Made by a program: the position numbers and the translations under genes. The notes beneath the pieces were generated by a model. The model was not told the origin of the DNA and searched no databases. It saw only the letters and a list, made by a program, of their open reading frames with translations. A DNA stretch of 64,000 nucleotides from NCBI GenBank assembly GCA_039820405.1, contig JBCBQC010000023.1, positions 6,264 through 70,263 of the forward strand. Reading direction: 5' to 3'. The stretch comes from CALLVY01 sp937899855. Its GTDB lineage: Bacteria; Bacteroidota; Bacteroidia; Chitinophagales; Saprospiraceae. Positions 9,302 through 17,478 of this stretch are shown here, one piece after another. The first letter of the stretch is position 1. The number at the start of each line of letters is the position of its first letter.

Positions 9302-9832
9302 ATGACTGACGCCCTCCGTTTCCCCATCGGGAAATTTACCGCCCCCGCCCTCGTCGGCGCGACCGAATTGCGGGACTACCGCGAACGCATCCGCTCCTAT
9401 CCCGACCGGCTGCGGAGACGGGTGGCCCACTGGAGCGATACCCAGCTAGACCACCCCTACCGCCCGGGCGGCTGGACCGTCCGCCAACTGGTACACCACC
9501 TAGCCGACAGTCACCTCAATTCCTACCTGCGCTTCAAGCTTGCCCTGACGGAGGAGCGCCCCACGATCCGCCCCTACCACGAAGACCGCTGGGCCCAACT
9601 CCCCGATAGCCAACTGCCCATCGGCGTTTCGCTCGACTTGCTGACCGCCCTCCATCACCGGTGGGTCACCCTCCTCGATACCTTTGGGGCGGAGGACCTG
9701 ATCCGCGTCTTTGTCCATCCCGCCGACGGGAAAGCCTACCGCCTGGACGAAGCGATGGGGCTGTACGCCTGGCACGGCGATCACCACCTGGCCCACATCG
9801 AGGGCCTGGCCCAACGCCAGGCCTGGACCTAA
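9302..9832 (+). CDS. yfiT: YfiT-like DinB-family metal-dependent protein
   Basis: The product strongly resembles Bacillus YfiT, a DinB-superfamily metal-binding four-helix protein related to thiol S-transferases. Conserved blocks are GGWTVRQLVHHLADSHLNSYLRF, KLALTEE, IRPY and GLYAWHGDHHLAHI. The three histidines of the HxxxDxH... and HxxxH pattern are the expected metal ligands. The start is uncertain: the frame opens with an ATG at 9269 (187 residues), while the ATG at 9302 (176 residues, MTDALRFPIGKF) aligns best with the family N terminus. The gene is divergent from the GMC oxidoreductase, with about 150 bases between them holding both promoters. Its exact reaction in this organism is unknown. 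Confidence 0.9.
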   Translation: MTDALRFPIGKFTAPALVGATELRDYRERIRSYPDRLRRRVAHWSDTQLDHPYRPGGWTVRQLVHHLADSHLNSYLRFKLALTEERPTIRPYHEDRWAQLPDSQLPIGVSLDLLTALHHRWVTLLDTFGAEDLIRVFVHPADGKAYRLDEAMGLYAWHGDHHLAHIEGLAQRQAWT

Positions 9833-9845
9833 AGCGAATCCGTCG

Positions 9846-10274
9846 CTACTGCTCCGGCTTAGGATGCACTCGGCGGTGAAAAATCTTACTGACGATTTTC
9901 CATTCTCCATCCAATTTCAGCAAATTCATATAATCGATAAAGGAAAAACCTTCGTAGTCGATCACCACCTGAGCATTGGCGGCCGTTCCCATGACGTTGA
10001 TGTAGGCAATCCGGGTCTGGCGATTGGATTTGGGGCCGGGCTTCATCCGCGACTCAAAGAATTCCAGGGCGTTGACCTCCATGGGCTTTTCCCCACCGGC
10101 CCGCATGACGGCCGATTCGTCAAAGGCCTTGCGAAGGGTCTCGAAATCGTTGTTGGTTCCCCCGTCCAGGTAATAATGGAGGGTCCTCTCGATCTGAGCG
10201 TAATCGGAGTCTTGGGCCCCGGAAGAGGCTGCCGAGAACAGTAAAACAAGCAGTACAAAAAGGGTATTTTTCAT
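9846..10274 (-). CDS. Exported NTF2-like (lumazine-binding-like) protein
   Basis: This 142-residue protein has a clear signal peptide (MKNTLFVLLVLLFSAASSGAQ). The mature part follows the NTF2/SnoaL-like cone fold: an N-terminal helix with YAQIERTLHYYLDGGTNNDFETL, then DESAVM, the strand-rich AYINVMGTAANAQVVIDYEG, and a terminal LLKLDGEWKIVSKIFHR. This pattern is common in Bacteroidota proteins annotated as nuclear transport factor 2 family or putative lumazine-binding proteins. It probably binds a small ligand in the periplasm. It is convergent with the YfiT gene, with only 13 bases between the stops. No catalytic residues can be assigned with confidence. Confidence 0.85.
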   Translation of the reverse strand: MKNTLFVLLVLLFSAASSGAQDSDYAQIERTLHYYLDGGTNNDFETLRKAFDESAVMRAGGEKPMEVNALEFFESRMKPGPKSNRQTRIAYINVMGTAANAQVVIDYEGFSFIDYMNLLKLDGEWKIVSKIFHRRVHPKPEQ

Positions 10275-10660
10275 CTTATGATCTTTTATGAGATGTGTTA
10301 AAATTTAAAAGTTGTAATTTTTTTCAAAAAAAATTTCCTTGATTTTTCGAGGCTTCTGGCTCTTCTTATTATATATTTTTGCATATATCTTATGGAATTA
10401 GCTCTTAAAAAGCGTCTATATATCGTGATTCTCCTGATTCTAGGTGATGGAGCGTCCTTTTTTATTCCACCACCAGAATCAGGGATTCTGGGTTTGGGTA
10501 GCGGAGCTATGCGGTAGCGTAGGGTCCGCAAAGGGGTGCGGCAAACGGTCGTGCCTTGAGGGTGGGCCCACCCCAAGCCCCAAATTACGTCTCCGCCCCA
10601 AAATTGGTTCTCTCCGAACTTCTCATTTAACAGGCTGTCTCCCCCCTCACTGCCACTCCC
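10275..10660. other. Intergenic region with three inverted repeats
   Basis: No convincing gene is seen. The left half is very AT rich and contains a plus-strand TATTTTTG box at 10374-10381 with no gene behind it. The right half holds an inverted repeat at 10433-10483 (CCTGATTCTAGGTG against CACCAGAATCAGG), an overlapping short hairpin CCAGAATC/GATTCTGG ending near 10491, and a perfect 14-bp palindrome GGGTGGGCCCACCC at 10560-10573 extended by CTTG/CAAG. It lies downstream of the aminotransferase and may include its terminator. Confidence 0.4.
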
Positions 10661-11800
10661 TCAACGACCTCCCCGCAACCCCCGCAGCACCTCCACCACC
10701 GCCGCCATCTCCTCCTCCCGGCCCATCGTCATCCGACACCACTGCGGCTGGTCCCGTGGAAAGGGACGACAGACGATCCCCGCCGCTTCAAAGGCATCCC
10801 CCAAATCCGCCCCTCCCTGGATAAAGGGGTCCACCGCAAAGAGCACAAAGCTCGTTTGGGAAGGCGTGTGGGGGATGCCCCACTTCCGCAGTTGGGCGCA
10901 AAATTGGGCATTGGCCGCAGCGGTTTGGGTCCGGGTCAGGTCCTGAAAATTCGTGTCCTCCAGGCTGGCCAGGGCCGCGGCCAGGCTGCTCGCACTCACC
11001 GATAGTTCGTAGGTGCTGTAGCGGCGGAGCACCTCAATGGTGGATGCGTGCGCCAGTAAATAGCCAATCCGCATCCCCGCACAGCACCTACGAACTATCG
11101 AAAAGGTCCGCGACACCATCAACTGGGGATGGTCCCGCACCAAACGCGCCATACTCTGCTGGGTGCCATTGGGTAGGTACTCGATGTAGGCCTCATCGAT
11201 CAGCAGGTGTTGCCGGGGCGATTGCTTTTTACAAAAGTCCCGCAACTGGTCGGTCGGTAGGGTCGTTCCGGTGGGGTTGTTGGGATTGACGAGGTAGACC
11301 AAATCAACCGGATCGCGTAGGGCCCGCTCCATCCCTTCCAGGTCAAAACGCTGGTCGCCATCGAGCACGACTTTTTGCCAGGTGCCCCCCAGGTGTTCTA
11401 CGTAGCGCGGCAGGGCCCGGTAGGTCAGGTCGGCCGATAGGATTTGGGCTTTTTGCCGACCCAAATGCGTCCCCAGGTGGTATAAAATTTCTAGGGAGCC
11501 CGCCCCGAGTAGGACGTTTTCCGACCCCAGCCCTTCGCGTTCGGCAATGGCCTGTTTTAGGCGATCGCGGAGGGCGTGCTGGTAGCGATTGCCCCTGGAC
11601 AGGGCTTCGACGATGGCCAATTTGGCCTTTTCCGAAGGACCGTAAGGGTTTTCGTTGGCGTTCAAGCGAATGGGCTCCGCCGCCTCGGGCTCGAAAGGAG
11701 CGAGGGGGCGGGGTCGGTTGGGGGTCCAGGCACCAAAGGGCAGGGCTAGGGTGGCCAGGGCACCGGATTGTAACCACTGGCGACGCGAGAGGGATGACAT
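10661..11800 (-). CDS. Tat-exported HisC-like aminotransferase lacking its PLP lysine
   Basis: The 379-residue product is a fold-type I PLP aminotransferase of the histidinol-phosphate family. The ATG at 11800 is chosen because it gives a twin-arginine signal (SLSRRQWLQSGALATLAL); the frame is open further upstream to 12133 but that part looks non-coding. Family features are RLNANENPYGP, VNPNNPTGT, the IDEAY aspartate and AGMRIGY. The family lysine should occur in a motif like SRTFSK-xxxL-AGMRIGY. Here the sequence is SRTFSIVRRCCAGMRIGY: isoleucine 235 replaces lysine and one extra residue is present. The altered codons fall inside a 20-bp inverted copy of nearby sequence (11000-11100). As read, the enzyme should be inactive in transamination, or the sequence is misassembled there. 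Confidence 0.85.
   Translation of the reverse strand: MSSLSRRQWLQSGALATLALPFGAWTPNRPRPLAPFEPEAAEPIRLNANENPYGPSEKAKLAIVEALSRGNRYQHALRDRLKQAIAEREGLGSENVLLGAGSLEILYHLGTHLGRQKAQILSADLTYRALPRYVEHLGGTWQKVVLDGDQRFDLEGMERALRDPVDLVYLVNPNNPTGTTLPTDQLRDFCKKQSPRQHLLIDEAYIEYLPNGTQQSMARLVRDHPQLMVSRTFSIVRRCCAGMRIGYLLAHASTIEVLRRYSTYELSVSASSLAAALASLEDTNFQDLTRTQTAAANAQFCAQLRKWGIPHTPSQTSFVLFAVDPFIQGGADLGDAFEAAGIVCRPFPRDQPQWCRMTMGREEEMAAVVEVLRGLRGGR
11000..11100. repeat. Exact 20-bp inverted repeat inside the aminotransferase gene
   Basis: Arm 1 (11000-11019) is CGATAGTTCGTAGGTGCTGT and arm 2 (11081-11100) is its perfect reverse complement; the spacer is 61 bases and neither arm can be extended by a matching pair. 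On the coding strand arm 1 encodes part of YSTYELS (residues 261-267), which looks native. Arm 2 encodes the end of S234 and IVRRCC (235-240), which replaces the conserved lysine motif. Arm 2 therefore looks like the copied arm. Confidence 0.9.
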
Positions 11801-11927
11801 AGATACGGGTTTTAGGTGGTAGCAATTCTGGTCAATACCTTCCCAGTTTAGGGCAAAACCCGCAGTTTCTCCAGCAATTTGGGACCAACGGTAGTATAGC
11901 CGTCTCAAAGGTAAACGCGGGAGCCGT

Positions 11928-12614
11928 TCAGCCCAGTCGGTCCTTGAGGGCCTTGTACTTGGAGCGGCTAATCGGGATACGGGTGCCCCCGTGGAGGCGG
12001 ATTTCGTACTGGTTGGTGATGGCTTCGACGCACTTAAAGTTGACGATAAAGGATTTGTGAATGCGTTCGAAATGGGCGGGTAGTAGTGGGATGAGGTGGC
12101 GGAGGGATTTGTCGTGGAGAGCAGTGCGGCCATCGGTCAGGTGTAACTCGGCGTAGTTGCCGGCTCCACGGAGGTAAGCGATGTCGGAGATGTTGAGCAG
12201 TTGGAGTTGTTGGTTTTTACGAACGGCCAAAAATTGAATGGGATAGGCCGCTCGGTAGTGCTGGTTGTCGTAGCGGTCAAAGGCCTTCTGGAGGCGTTGC
12301 TTATTGAAGGGTTTGGCGATAAAATCGAGTACGCCGTATTCGTAGGCCTCGACGGCCCGGTCGGTATAGGCGGAAATGACAAAGGTTTGGAAGGCACCGG
12401 ATACGGCTTCGGTCAGGAGTTCAAAGCCATTTTTTCCGTTGAGGTTGAGGTCCAGGATGAGCACGTCCAGCGGGTGCTCGCGGAGGTGGGTCCGGGCACT
12501 TTCGATGGTGGGTTTGACGACGACCTGTCGTAGGCTGGCCCCCAGAATTTCTCGGATCAATCGCTCGATGCGTTGGGCAATCAGGGCCTCGTCTTCTACA
12601 ATCAGGATACGCAT
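11928..12614 (-). CDS. LytTR-family response regulator
   Basis: This 228-residue transcription regulator has an N-terminal receiver domain (ILIVEDE at the start, phospho-acceptor aspartate about 55 in VLILDLNLNGKNG, conserved lysine in FIAKPF) and a C-terminal LytTR DNA-binding domain (IAYLRGAGNYAELHL, FERIHKSFIVN, RIPISRSKYKALKDRL). Its partner is the LytS-type kinase gene 17 bases upstream, so the two form a two-component system. Both lie directly behind lepA on the same strand. The target genes are not known. Confidence 0.95.
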   Translation of the reverse strand: MRILIVEDEALIAQRIERLIREILGASLRQVVVKPTIESARTHLREHPLDVLILDLNLNGKNGFELLTEAVSGAFQTFVISAYTDRAVEAYEYGVLDFIAKPFNKQRLQKAFDRYDNQHYRAAYPIQFLAVRKNQQLQLLNISDIAYLRGAGNYAELHLTDGRTALHDKSLRHLIPLLPAHFERIHKSFIVNFKCVEAITNQYEIRLHGGTRIPISRSKYKALKDRLG

Positions 12615-12631
12615 GGTTTCTACCCGTTGAC

Positions 12632-14287
12632 TTAGGTTTTGAGAATCAGTTCTACCTGCCAGCCGCCAGCCACTGCCCCACTCTTCAATTCCCAGCCGTC
12701 GGCGTAAGCCTCCCGAAGGCGCGCTTCTAAGTAGCGCAATCCGGTCCCCTTGCTCTGGCTTTGCCCCTCTTCCACTGCGATTTCACTATCGTTGTAAAAA
12801 ATGTAGCGGACGTGCCCATTTTCCCGCACCTTGCGCAAGTGGAATTGCCCCCGCCGCCGATTGCCATAACCGTGGGTGATGCCGTTCTCAATCAAGGTAT
12901 GAAAGATCCCGGGGGGTACGGCCTCCTCCCCACTCAAGCCCTCGGTACGCAGCTCAAAATGAGCATCCTTGCGGTACTCCATGATTTGCAGGTGAATCTG
13001 ACACAGCCGAATCTCATCGGCAATGGGAATCAGTTTTTTATTGGACACCTTATTGACCAGGCGAAATTCCTCGGCCAAACGCTCCACAAAATCGGAGGCT
13101 TTGGCCGGCTTTTGATCGATCAATTCCTGTAGGGAGGCCAGCGAGTTGAGAATAAAATGCGGCTGAATACTTTTTTTGAGCAACTGGTTCTCCAGCGAAG
13201 CCGAACGCAGCGAGGCTTCCTGCCGCAGGCGAATCTGTTGGGCCACCTTTTGCCCCACCGAAATCGTCATACACAACAAAAAGAAGATGATGCCGATAAA
13301 GTAACCAAAACCCAGCCAGTCTCTATACCCCAGATAAGTAAAGAGCATCAGCCCCCCCATCGCCACCAGCGCCCAAGGCGCCCCTTCCGACTTTTGCCGC
13401 ACCCCGTACAAGATACCCAGCGTACTGAGGATCATCGACCATACCAAAAAGTGCGATTCCGAGATCGTTGAATAAGCAAGGAGGCCAAACGCCGCAAAAC
13501 CGAGTAGCCACCAGCGCCGCCGAGGAATCGACATTTCCCAGAGGATAAAACCAAACAAGGCCACCGCCCCCAGCACCACCGCCAGGTGAATGGACTCGTA
13601 GTTCTGGAAATCTTGGAGCCAATCGGGCGAAAAGAAATTTTGTTGGGGTTTGAGGATGGCCTTAAACACGTTGGTCAGCCCAAATGCACTCAACCAAAGG
13701 AAGGAGGTCTTGCGGCTAAAGCCAAAGTAAAAGGTGAGAAAGAACAGGGTGGCGGTCAAGAAGATGGCCACCATAAAAATTAGGCGGTGATTGAGATAGC
13801 GTACGCGGCCGGCAAAGAATTCGAGGGTGCCCACCCCGACGCGGGGAAAGGTGGCCTCTTCGGAAGACAAATCGGAGACTTGGAGCAAAAGGTGATGCTT
13901 ACCGGGCTGGCTTTCGGCAACGGATAGCGGCAGATAATTGGAATAAGATCCCCAACGCCGATTTTCGTAGAGCAAGCGCCCGTCCCAGTACACCGTCACC
14001 GCTCCCGTTCCGTAACTCACAAAGACCGCCAGGGCGGCCTCCTCCCCGCTGGGTAGGTCCAGCTGGATGCTACACCAATGGAAAGCCCGCTCGGGAATGG
14101 GGTCAGCCTCCCACTCCAAACCCACCGTACAAGGGACCACTGGCGGATCGCCTCCCGACGCATCGCAAACGCGCCAGAGGGAGGGCGGCAAGATTTCGGG
14201 CGTATCCCCGATGGACAGCACCGTGGCTTGCCCCCAGAGTACGGGGCCGGACCACAGACAAAACAGGACTGCCCAGAAGCGGCCCAT
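12632..14287 (-). CDS. LytS-type sensor histidine kinase with periplasmic sensor
   Basis: The 551-residue protein starts with a signal-like segment (AVLFCLWSGPVLWG). A beta-rich periplasmic domain of about 140 residues follows (WCSIQLDLPSGEE, VTVYWDG, HHLLLQVSD), reminiscent of 7TMR-DISM extracellular domains. Seven or so membrane helices span about 165-345. The cytoplasmic part has the His_kinase motif KKSIQPHFILNSLASLQ with histidine about 377 and a GHKL ATPase region with LIENGITHGYG. It should phosphorylate the LytTR regulator encoded next. It begins only five bases after the lepA stop, pointing to translational coupling with that gene. The signal sensed is unknown. Confidence 0.93.
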   Translation of the reverse strand: MGRFWAVLFCLWSGPVLWGQATVLSIGDTPEILPPSLWRVCDASGGDPPVVPCTVGLEWEADPIPERAFHWCSIQLDLPSGEEAALAVFVSYGTGAVTVYWDGRLLYENRRWGSYSNYLPLSVAESQPGKHHLLLQVSDLSSEEATFPRVGVGTLEFFAGRVRYLNHRLIFMVAIFLTATLFFLTFYFGFSRKTSFLWLSAFGLTNVFKAILKPQQNFFSPDWLQDFQNYESIHLAVVLGAVALFGFILWEMSIPRRRWWLLGFAAFGLLAYSTISESHFLVWSMILSTLGILYGVRQKSEGAPWALVAMGGLMLFTYLGYRDWLGFGYFIGIIFFLLCMTISVGQKVAQQIRLRQEASLRSASLENQLLKKSIQPHFILNSLASLQELIDQKPAKASDFVERLAEEFRLVNKVSNKKLIPIADEIRLCQIHLQIMEYRKDAHFELRTEGLSGEEAVPPGIFHTLIENGITHGYGNRRRGQFHLRKVRENGHVRYIFYNDSEIAVEEGQSQSKGTGLRYLEARLREAYADGWELKSGAVAGGWQVELILKT

Positions 14288-14292
14288 TGCGG

Positions 14293-16092
14293 CTATTCGT
14301 TCAACTTGAGTACCTCGAGAAAGGCTTTTTGTGGCACCTCTACGCTACCGATCTGACGCATTTTCTTCTTGCCCTTTTTCTGCTTTTCGAGCAGCTTGCG
14401 CTTACGGGTGATGTCCCCTCCGTAGCACTTGGCCGTTACGTCCTTGCGTAGGGCCGAAATCGTTTCCCGCGCGATGACCTTGGCCCCAATCGCCGCTTGA
14501 ATGGCAATCTTAAACTGCTGTCGGGGCAACAAATCCTTGAGGCGCAAACAGATCTTTCGGCCGAAGGCCTCGGCTTTGCTGCGGTGTACCAGTGCCGATA
14601 GGGCATCGACCGGATCACCATTGAGCTTGAGGTCGAGCTTGACCAGATCCGACTGGCGGTAATCCAGCGGCGTGTAATCAAAAGAAGCATAGCCCCGCGA
14701 CATGGACTTGAGACGATCGTAAAAGTCGAAGACGATCTCCGCCAGGGGCATCTCGAAGGTCAGCTCGATCCGGGTGGTGGTGAGGTAGACCTGTTTGGTC
14801 AGGGTCCCGCGTTTGTCCATACAGAGCTTCATGATCGTCCCGATGAATTCGGGCTTGGTGATGATCTGGGCTTCGATAAAGGGCTCCTCGACGTACTCCA
14901 GGTAAGCCGGATCGGGTAGGTCGTTGGGCGTTTTGACCAAAAATTTGGTACTGCCCGTCTTCTTCGTCTTGGCGTAATAGGTAACGTTGGGGACCGTCGT
15001 AATGACTTCTTGGTCGAACTCACGCGAGAGGCGTTCCTGGATGATTTCGAGGTGGAGCATGCCCAGGAAACCACAACGGAAGCCAAAGCCGAGGGCCGCC
15101 GAGCTTTCGGGCTCGAAGGTCAGCGAGGCATCGTTGAGCTGGAGCTTTTCCAAGCTGTCGCGCAGGTCTTCAAAATATTCGTTTTCGATGGGGAAGATAC
15201 CGGCAAATACCATGGGCTTGACGTCCTCAAAACCCTGGATGGCTTCGGCGCCGGCCCGGGAGGCGAGGGTAATTGTATCCCCTACCTTGATTTCGCGGGA
15301 TACTTTGATGCCCGTAATGATGTAGCCGACGTTGCCCGCTCTCAGTTCCTTTTGGGGGACCTGATCGAGTTGGAGGATACCGATCTCGTCCGCATCGTAG
15401 TCCTTGCCGGTATTCACAAAGCGCACCTTGTCTCCCTTGCGGAGGGTGCCGTTAAAAATCCGGAAGTAGGCGATAACACCCCGAAAGGAATTGTAGACGG
15501 AGTCGAAAATGAGGGCCTGGAGGGGCGCCTCCGCATTGCCACTCGGTGTAGGGATGCGGTCGACAATGGCGTTCATGATATCGGGAATGCCCTGCCCCGT
15601 TTTGCCGCTGGCCAGTACGATATCGTCCCGCTCACAACCAATCAGGTCGATGATCTGGTCGGAGACCTCGTCAATCATCGCACTTTCCATATCGATCTTG
15701 TTGAGGATCGGAATAATCTCCAGGTCATTGTCGATGGCCAAGTAGAGATTGGAAATGGTTTGGGCCTGGATACCCTGGGTGGCATCGACGATCAGCAGGG
15801 CCCCTTCGCAAGCCGCGATGGAACGCGAAACTTCGTAGGAGAAGTCGACGTGTCCCGGCGTATCGATGAGGTTGAATACGTATTGTTCGTCATCCGTATG
15901 CTTGTAATACATCTGGATGGCGTGGCTTTTAATGGTAATGCCTCGCTCCCGTTCGATGTCCATATCGTCCAGGGCTTGGTCTTGCATATCGCGTTCGGCG
16001 ATGGTTTGGGTAAATTCCAACAGGCGGTCCGAAAGCGTGCTTTTTCCGTGATCGATGTGAGCGATGACACAAAAGTTCCTAATGTTCTTCAT
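14293..16092 (-). CDS. lepA: Elongation factor 4 (LepA), ribosomal back-translocating GTPase
   Basis: LepA is a ribosome-binding GTPase related to EF-G that acts during translation stress and initiation or biogenesis. At 599 residues it has the normal length. The GTPase motifs are complete: AHIDHGKST (G1), RERGITIKSHA (G2), DTPGHVDF (G3) and NKIDM (G4). The LepA-specific C-terminal domain ends in the basic stretch ITRKRKLLEKQKKGKKKMRQIG. The ATG at 16092 gives the canonical MKNIRNFCVIAHIDHG start. A TATATTTG promoter box lies only 7-15 bases before it, implying a very short or absent 5' leader. The histidine kinase gene starts five bases after its stop, so lepA heads an operon with a two-component system. 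Confidence 0.98.
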   Translation of the reverse strand: MKNIRNFCVIAHIDHGKSTLSDRLLEFTQTIAERDMQDQALDDMDIERERGITIKSHAIQMYYKHTDDEQYVFNLIDTPGHVDFSYEVSRSIAACEGALLIVDATQGIQAQTISNLYLAIDNDLEIIPILNKIDMESAMIDEVSDQIIDLIGCERDDIVLASGKTGQGIPDIMNAIVDRIPTPSGNAEAPLQALIFDSVYNSFRGVIAYFRIFNGTLRKGDKVRFVNTGKDYDADEIGILQLDQVPQKELRAGNVGYIITGIKVSREIKVGDTITLASRAGAEAIQGFEDVKPMVFAGIFPIENEYFEDLRDSLEKLQLNDASLTFEPESSAALGFGFRCGFLGMLHLEIIQERLSREFDQEVITTVPNVTYYAKTKKTGSTKFLVKTPNDLPDPAYLEYVEEPFIEAQIITKPEFIGTIMKLCMDKRGTLTKQVYLTTTRIELTFEMPLAEIVFDFYDRLKSMSRGYASFDYTPLDYRQSDLVKLDLKLNGDPVDALSALVHRSKAEAFGRKICLRLKDLLPRQQFKIAIQAAIGAKVIARETISALRKDVTAKCYGGDITRKRKLLEKQKKGKKKMRQIGSVEVPQKAFLEVLKLNE

Positions 16093-16099
16093 ATCTGTG

Positions 16100-16107
16100 C
16101 AAATATA
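16100..16107 (-). promoter_or_regulatory. Candidate -7 box of the lepA operon
   Basis: The minus strand reads TATATTTG, a perfect TANNTTTG match. With a start site about seven bases downstream, transcription would begin within a few bases of the lepA ATG at 16092. Confidence 0.5.
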
Positions 16108-16227
16108 CGGTTTTAGACGTTGTCAGGTTGCCGTATTTTGGGCGAATCCCGTTTGGCAAATTCAGCGAAATGTCATTTTCTGGGGGGGAGGTCAGGGTGG
16201 GCAAAGGGAGTAGTGGGAGCACCCGGC

Positions 16228-16262
16228 AAAAAAAATGTCGGAGTAGGTATGAAACTCCGACA
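16228..16262 (-). terminator. Minus-strand rho-independent terminator-like hairpin, orphan
   Basis: TGTCGGAGT (16236-16244) pairs perfectly with ACTCCGACA (16254-16262) across a nine-base loop. On the minus strand the stem is followed by eight consecutive T, so it should stop transcripts coming from the right. No minus-strand gene lies immediately to the right, where the plus-strand AraC gene begins; lepA lies to the left. It may end a small RNA or attenuate read-through into lepA. Confidence 0.55.
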
Positions 16263-16373
16263 CATCAATTAGTGTATGAAACTTAAAAAATAACCAAAAT
16301 CAAAGGTTTCTATCCCTGCGAGATGCATCAGCCGCCACAATTCCTAAATTTACGGGGACAGTGTAAACCTTGC

Positions 16374-16389
16374 TTTACGATAACGTAAA
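16374..16389. promoter_or_regulatory. Palindrome upstream of AraC-type regulator
   Basis: TTTACG-ATAA-CGTAAA, with further GTAAAC-like half sites on both sides. It could be an operator for the AraC-type protein or another regulator; the assignment rests only on symmetry and position. Confidence 0.25.
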
Positions 16390-16525
16390 CGATTTTTAAC
16401 GAAAAAAAGTATGGAATATCGCAAAAACCGCCTTATTTTCTCTCTTTAACTATTAACTAGACACTAAAAAAGACTCCTTGCCCCTACGTAAGGTTGCACT
16501 ATCTCGATTTTTTTATTCTCTCCCC

Positions 16526-17425
16526 ATGGAAGCCAAGCTCTACGTCTCCATTTCCGATTTTTTTCGCTCCATCCAGATGGAGCTGCGGCAGGATTTTGAC
16601 TTTACCATCCACTCGCTCGACCACCTCCACGGCGAGCCCCCCACCCAATCGCCTTTCTTTCGGACCAACTACCACGCCTTCCTCCTCCTCACCGGCGGCC
16701 GGGGCTACTACACGATCGACCACCACCGCTTCGAACTCCACGCGGGGGCCTTCTACTTCACCAACCCCGGTCACCTCAAATCCTTCTTTATCGAAGACAA
16801 CCTCACCGGCTACCTGATGACCTTTTCCGAGGCCTTCCTCAAAGCCAATTTTCCCCTCCCCCTCGAAAACGACTTTCCCTTCCTCTTCCGCGAAACCACC
16901 CCGGTGATGTACCTCCCCCCCACCATCTTTGGCGAGCTCCAATCCAGCTTCGACCACCTGTGGCGCGAATACCAGCAGCACTCTCCCTACCAACAGCGCA
17001 TCCTGGGTTCCCTCCTCGTCGCCCTGCTCTTCAAAACCAAAACCCTCCTCCAACAGTACCGCGCCCGTATCGAAACCCAGGGCCGAGCCGCCGCCATCGG
17101 TACCGCCTTTCGCCAACTGCTCCACCAAAACATGCTGGACTTTATCCAGGGCCGGGCCCCTCTCCTCCGCACCGCCAACGACTACGCCCAGCAATTGCAC
17201 CTGCATCCCAACCACCTCGCCCAAACCATCAAAAGCGAAACCGGCAAGACAATCAAACAGTGGGTGGACGAAAAAATCCTCGCCGAGGCCAAAACCCAAC
17301 TCGTCCATTCCGACAAAACCATCACCGAGATCGCCTACGACCTGGGCTTTTCCGATCGCTCCAATTTCGCCCGCTTTTTTAAAAAAGAAGTCGGACAAAC
17401 GCCCGGCCATTTCCGCAAATCTTGA
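16526..17425 (+). CDS. AraC-family transcriptional regulator
   Basis: The 299-residue protein has an N-terminal cupin-like sensing domain (FRTNYHAFLLLTGGRGYYTIDHHRFELHAG, GAFYFTNPGHLKSF) and a C-terminal double helix-turn-helix domain (LHLHPNHLAQTIKSETGKTIKQWV, then ITEIAYDLGFSDRSNFARFFKKEVGQTPGHFR). The ATG at 16526 gives MEAKLYVSISDFF; the TTG at 16478 would only add 16 residues. The SDR oxidoreductase gene follows after 115 bases on the same strand and is the likeliest target, as is usual for AraC/SDR pairs. The inducer is unknown. Confidence 0.93.
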   Translation: MEAKLYVSISDFFRSIQMELRQDFDFTIHSLDHLHGEPPTQSPFFRTNYHAFLLLTGGRGYYTIDHHRFELHAGAFYFTNPGHLKSFFIEDNLTGYLMTFSEAFLKANFPLPLENDFPFLFRETTPVMYLPPTIFGELQSSFDHLWREYQQHSPYQQRILGSLLVALLFKTKTLLQQYRARIETQGRAAAIGTAFRQLLHQNMLDFIQGRAPLLRTANDYAQQLHLHPNHLAQTIKSETGKTIKQWVDEKILAEAKTQLVHSDKTITEIAYDLGFSDRSNFARFFKKEVGQTPGHFRKS

Positions 17426-17478
17426 AAATTGACCCCTCGTCCTTCAAAAGCGACCACGCCCGCCCCTAACTCCCCCCC

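Larger units (their letters stand above)
16093..16525. other. Divergent intergenic region between lepA and araC-type gene
   Basis: This 433-base gap contains no convincing gene. It holds the lepA -7 box (16100-16107), a minus-strand terminator-like hairpin (16228-16262) with no obvious gene to terminate, and an AT-rich tract before the AraC gene with a TTTACG-ATAA-CGTAAA palindrome (16374-16389). The AraC frame can be extended to a TTG at 16478, but the ATG at 16526 is preferred. Confidence 0.5.

Noticed and set aside
10444..10824. Proline-rich 126-codon plus-strand frame
   Set aside because: It overlaps the end of the aminotransferase gene antisense and consists mainly of proline runs produced by that gene's codons; no supporting signal.
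11801..12133. N-terminal extension of the aminotransferase frame
   Set aside because: The extra 111 residues are Ser/Pro-rich, overlap the LytTR gene in another frame, and would bury the twin-arginine signal.
15010..16116. 368-codon plus-strand open frame opposite lepA
   Set aside because: LepA on the minus strand is complete and unmistakable; the plus frame is a codon-bias shadow.
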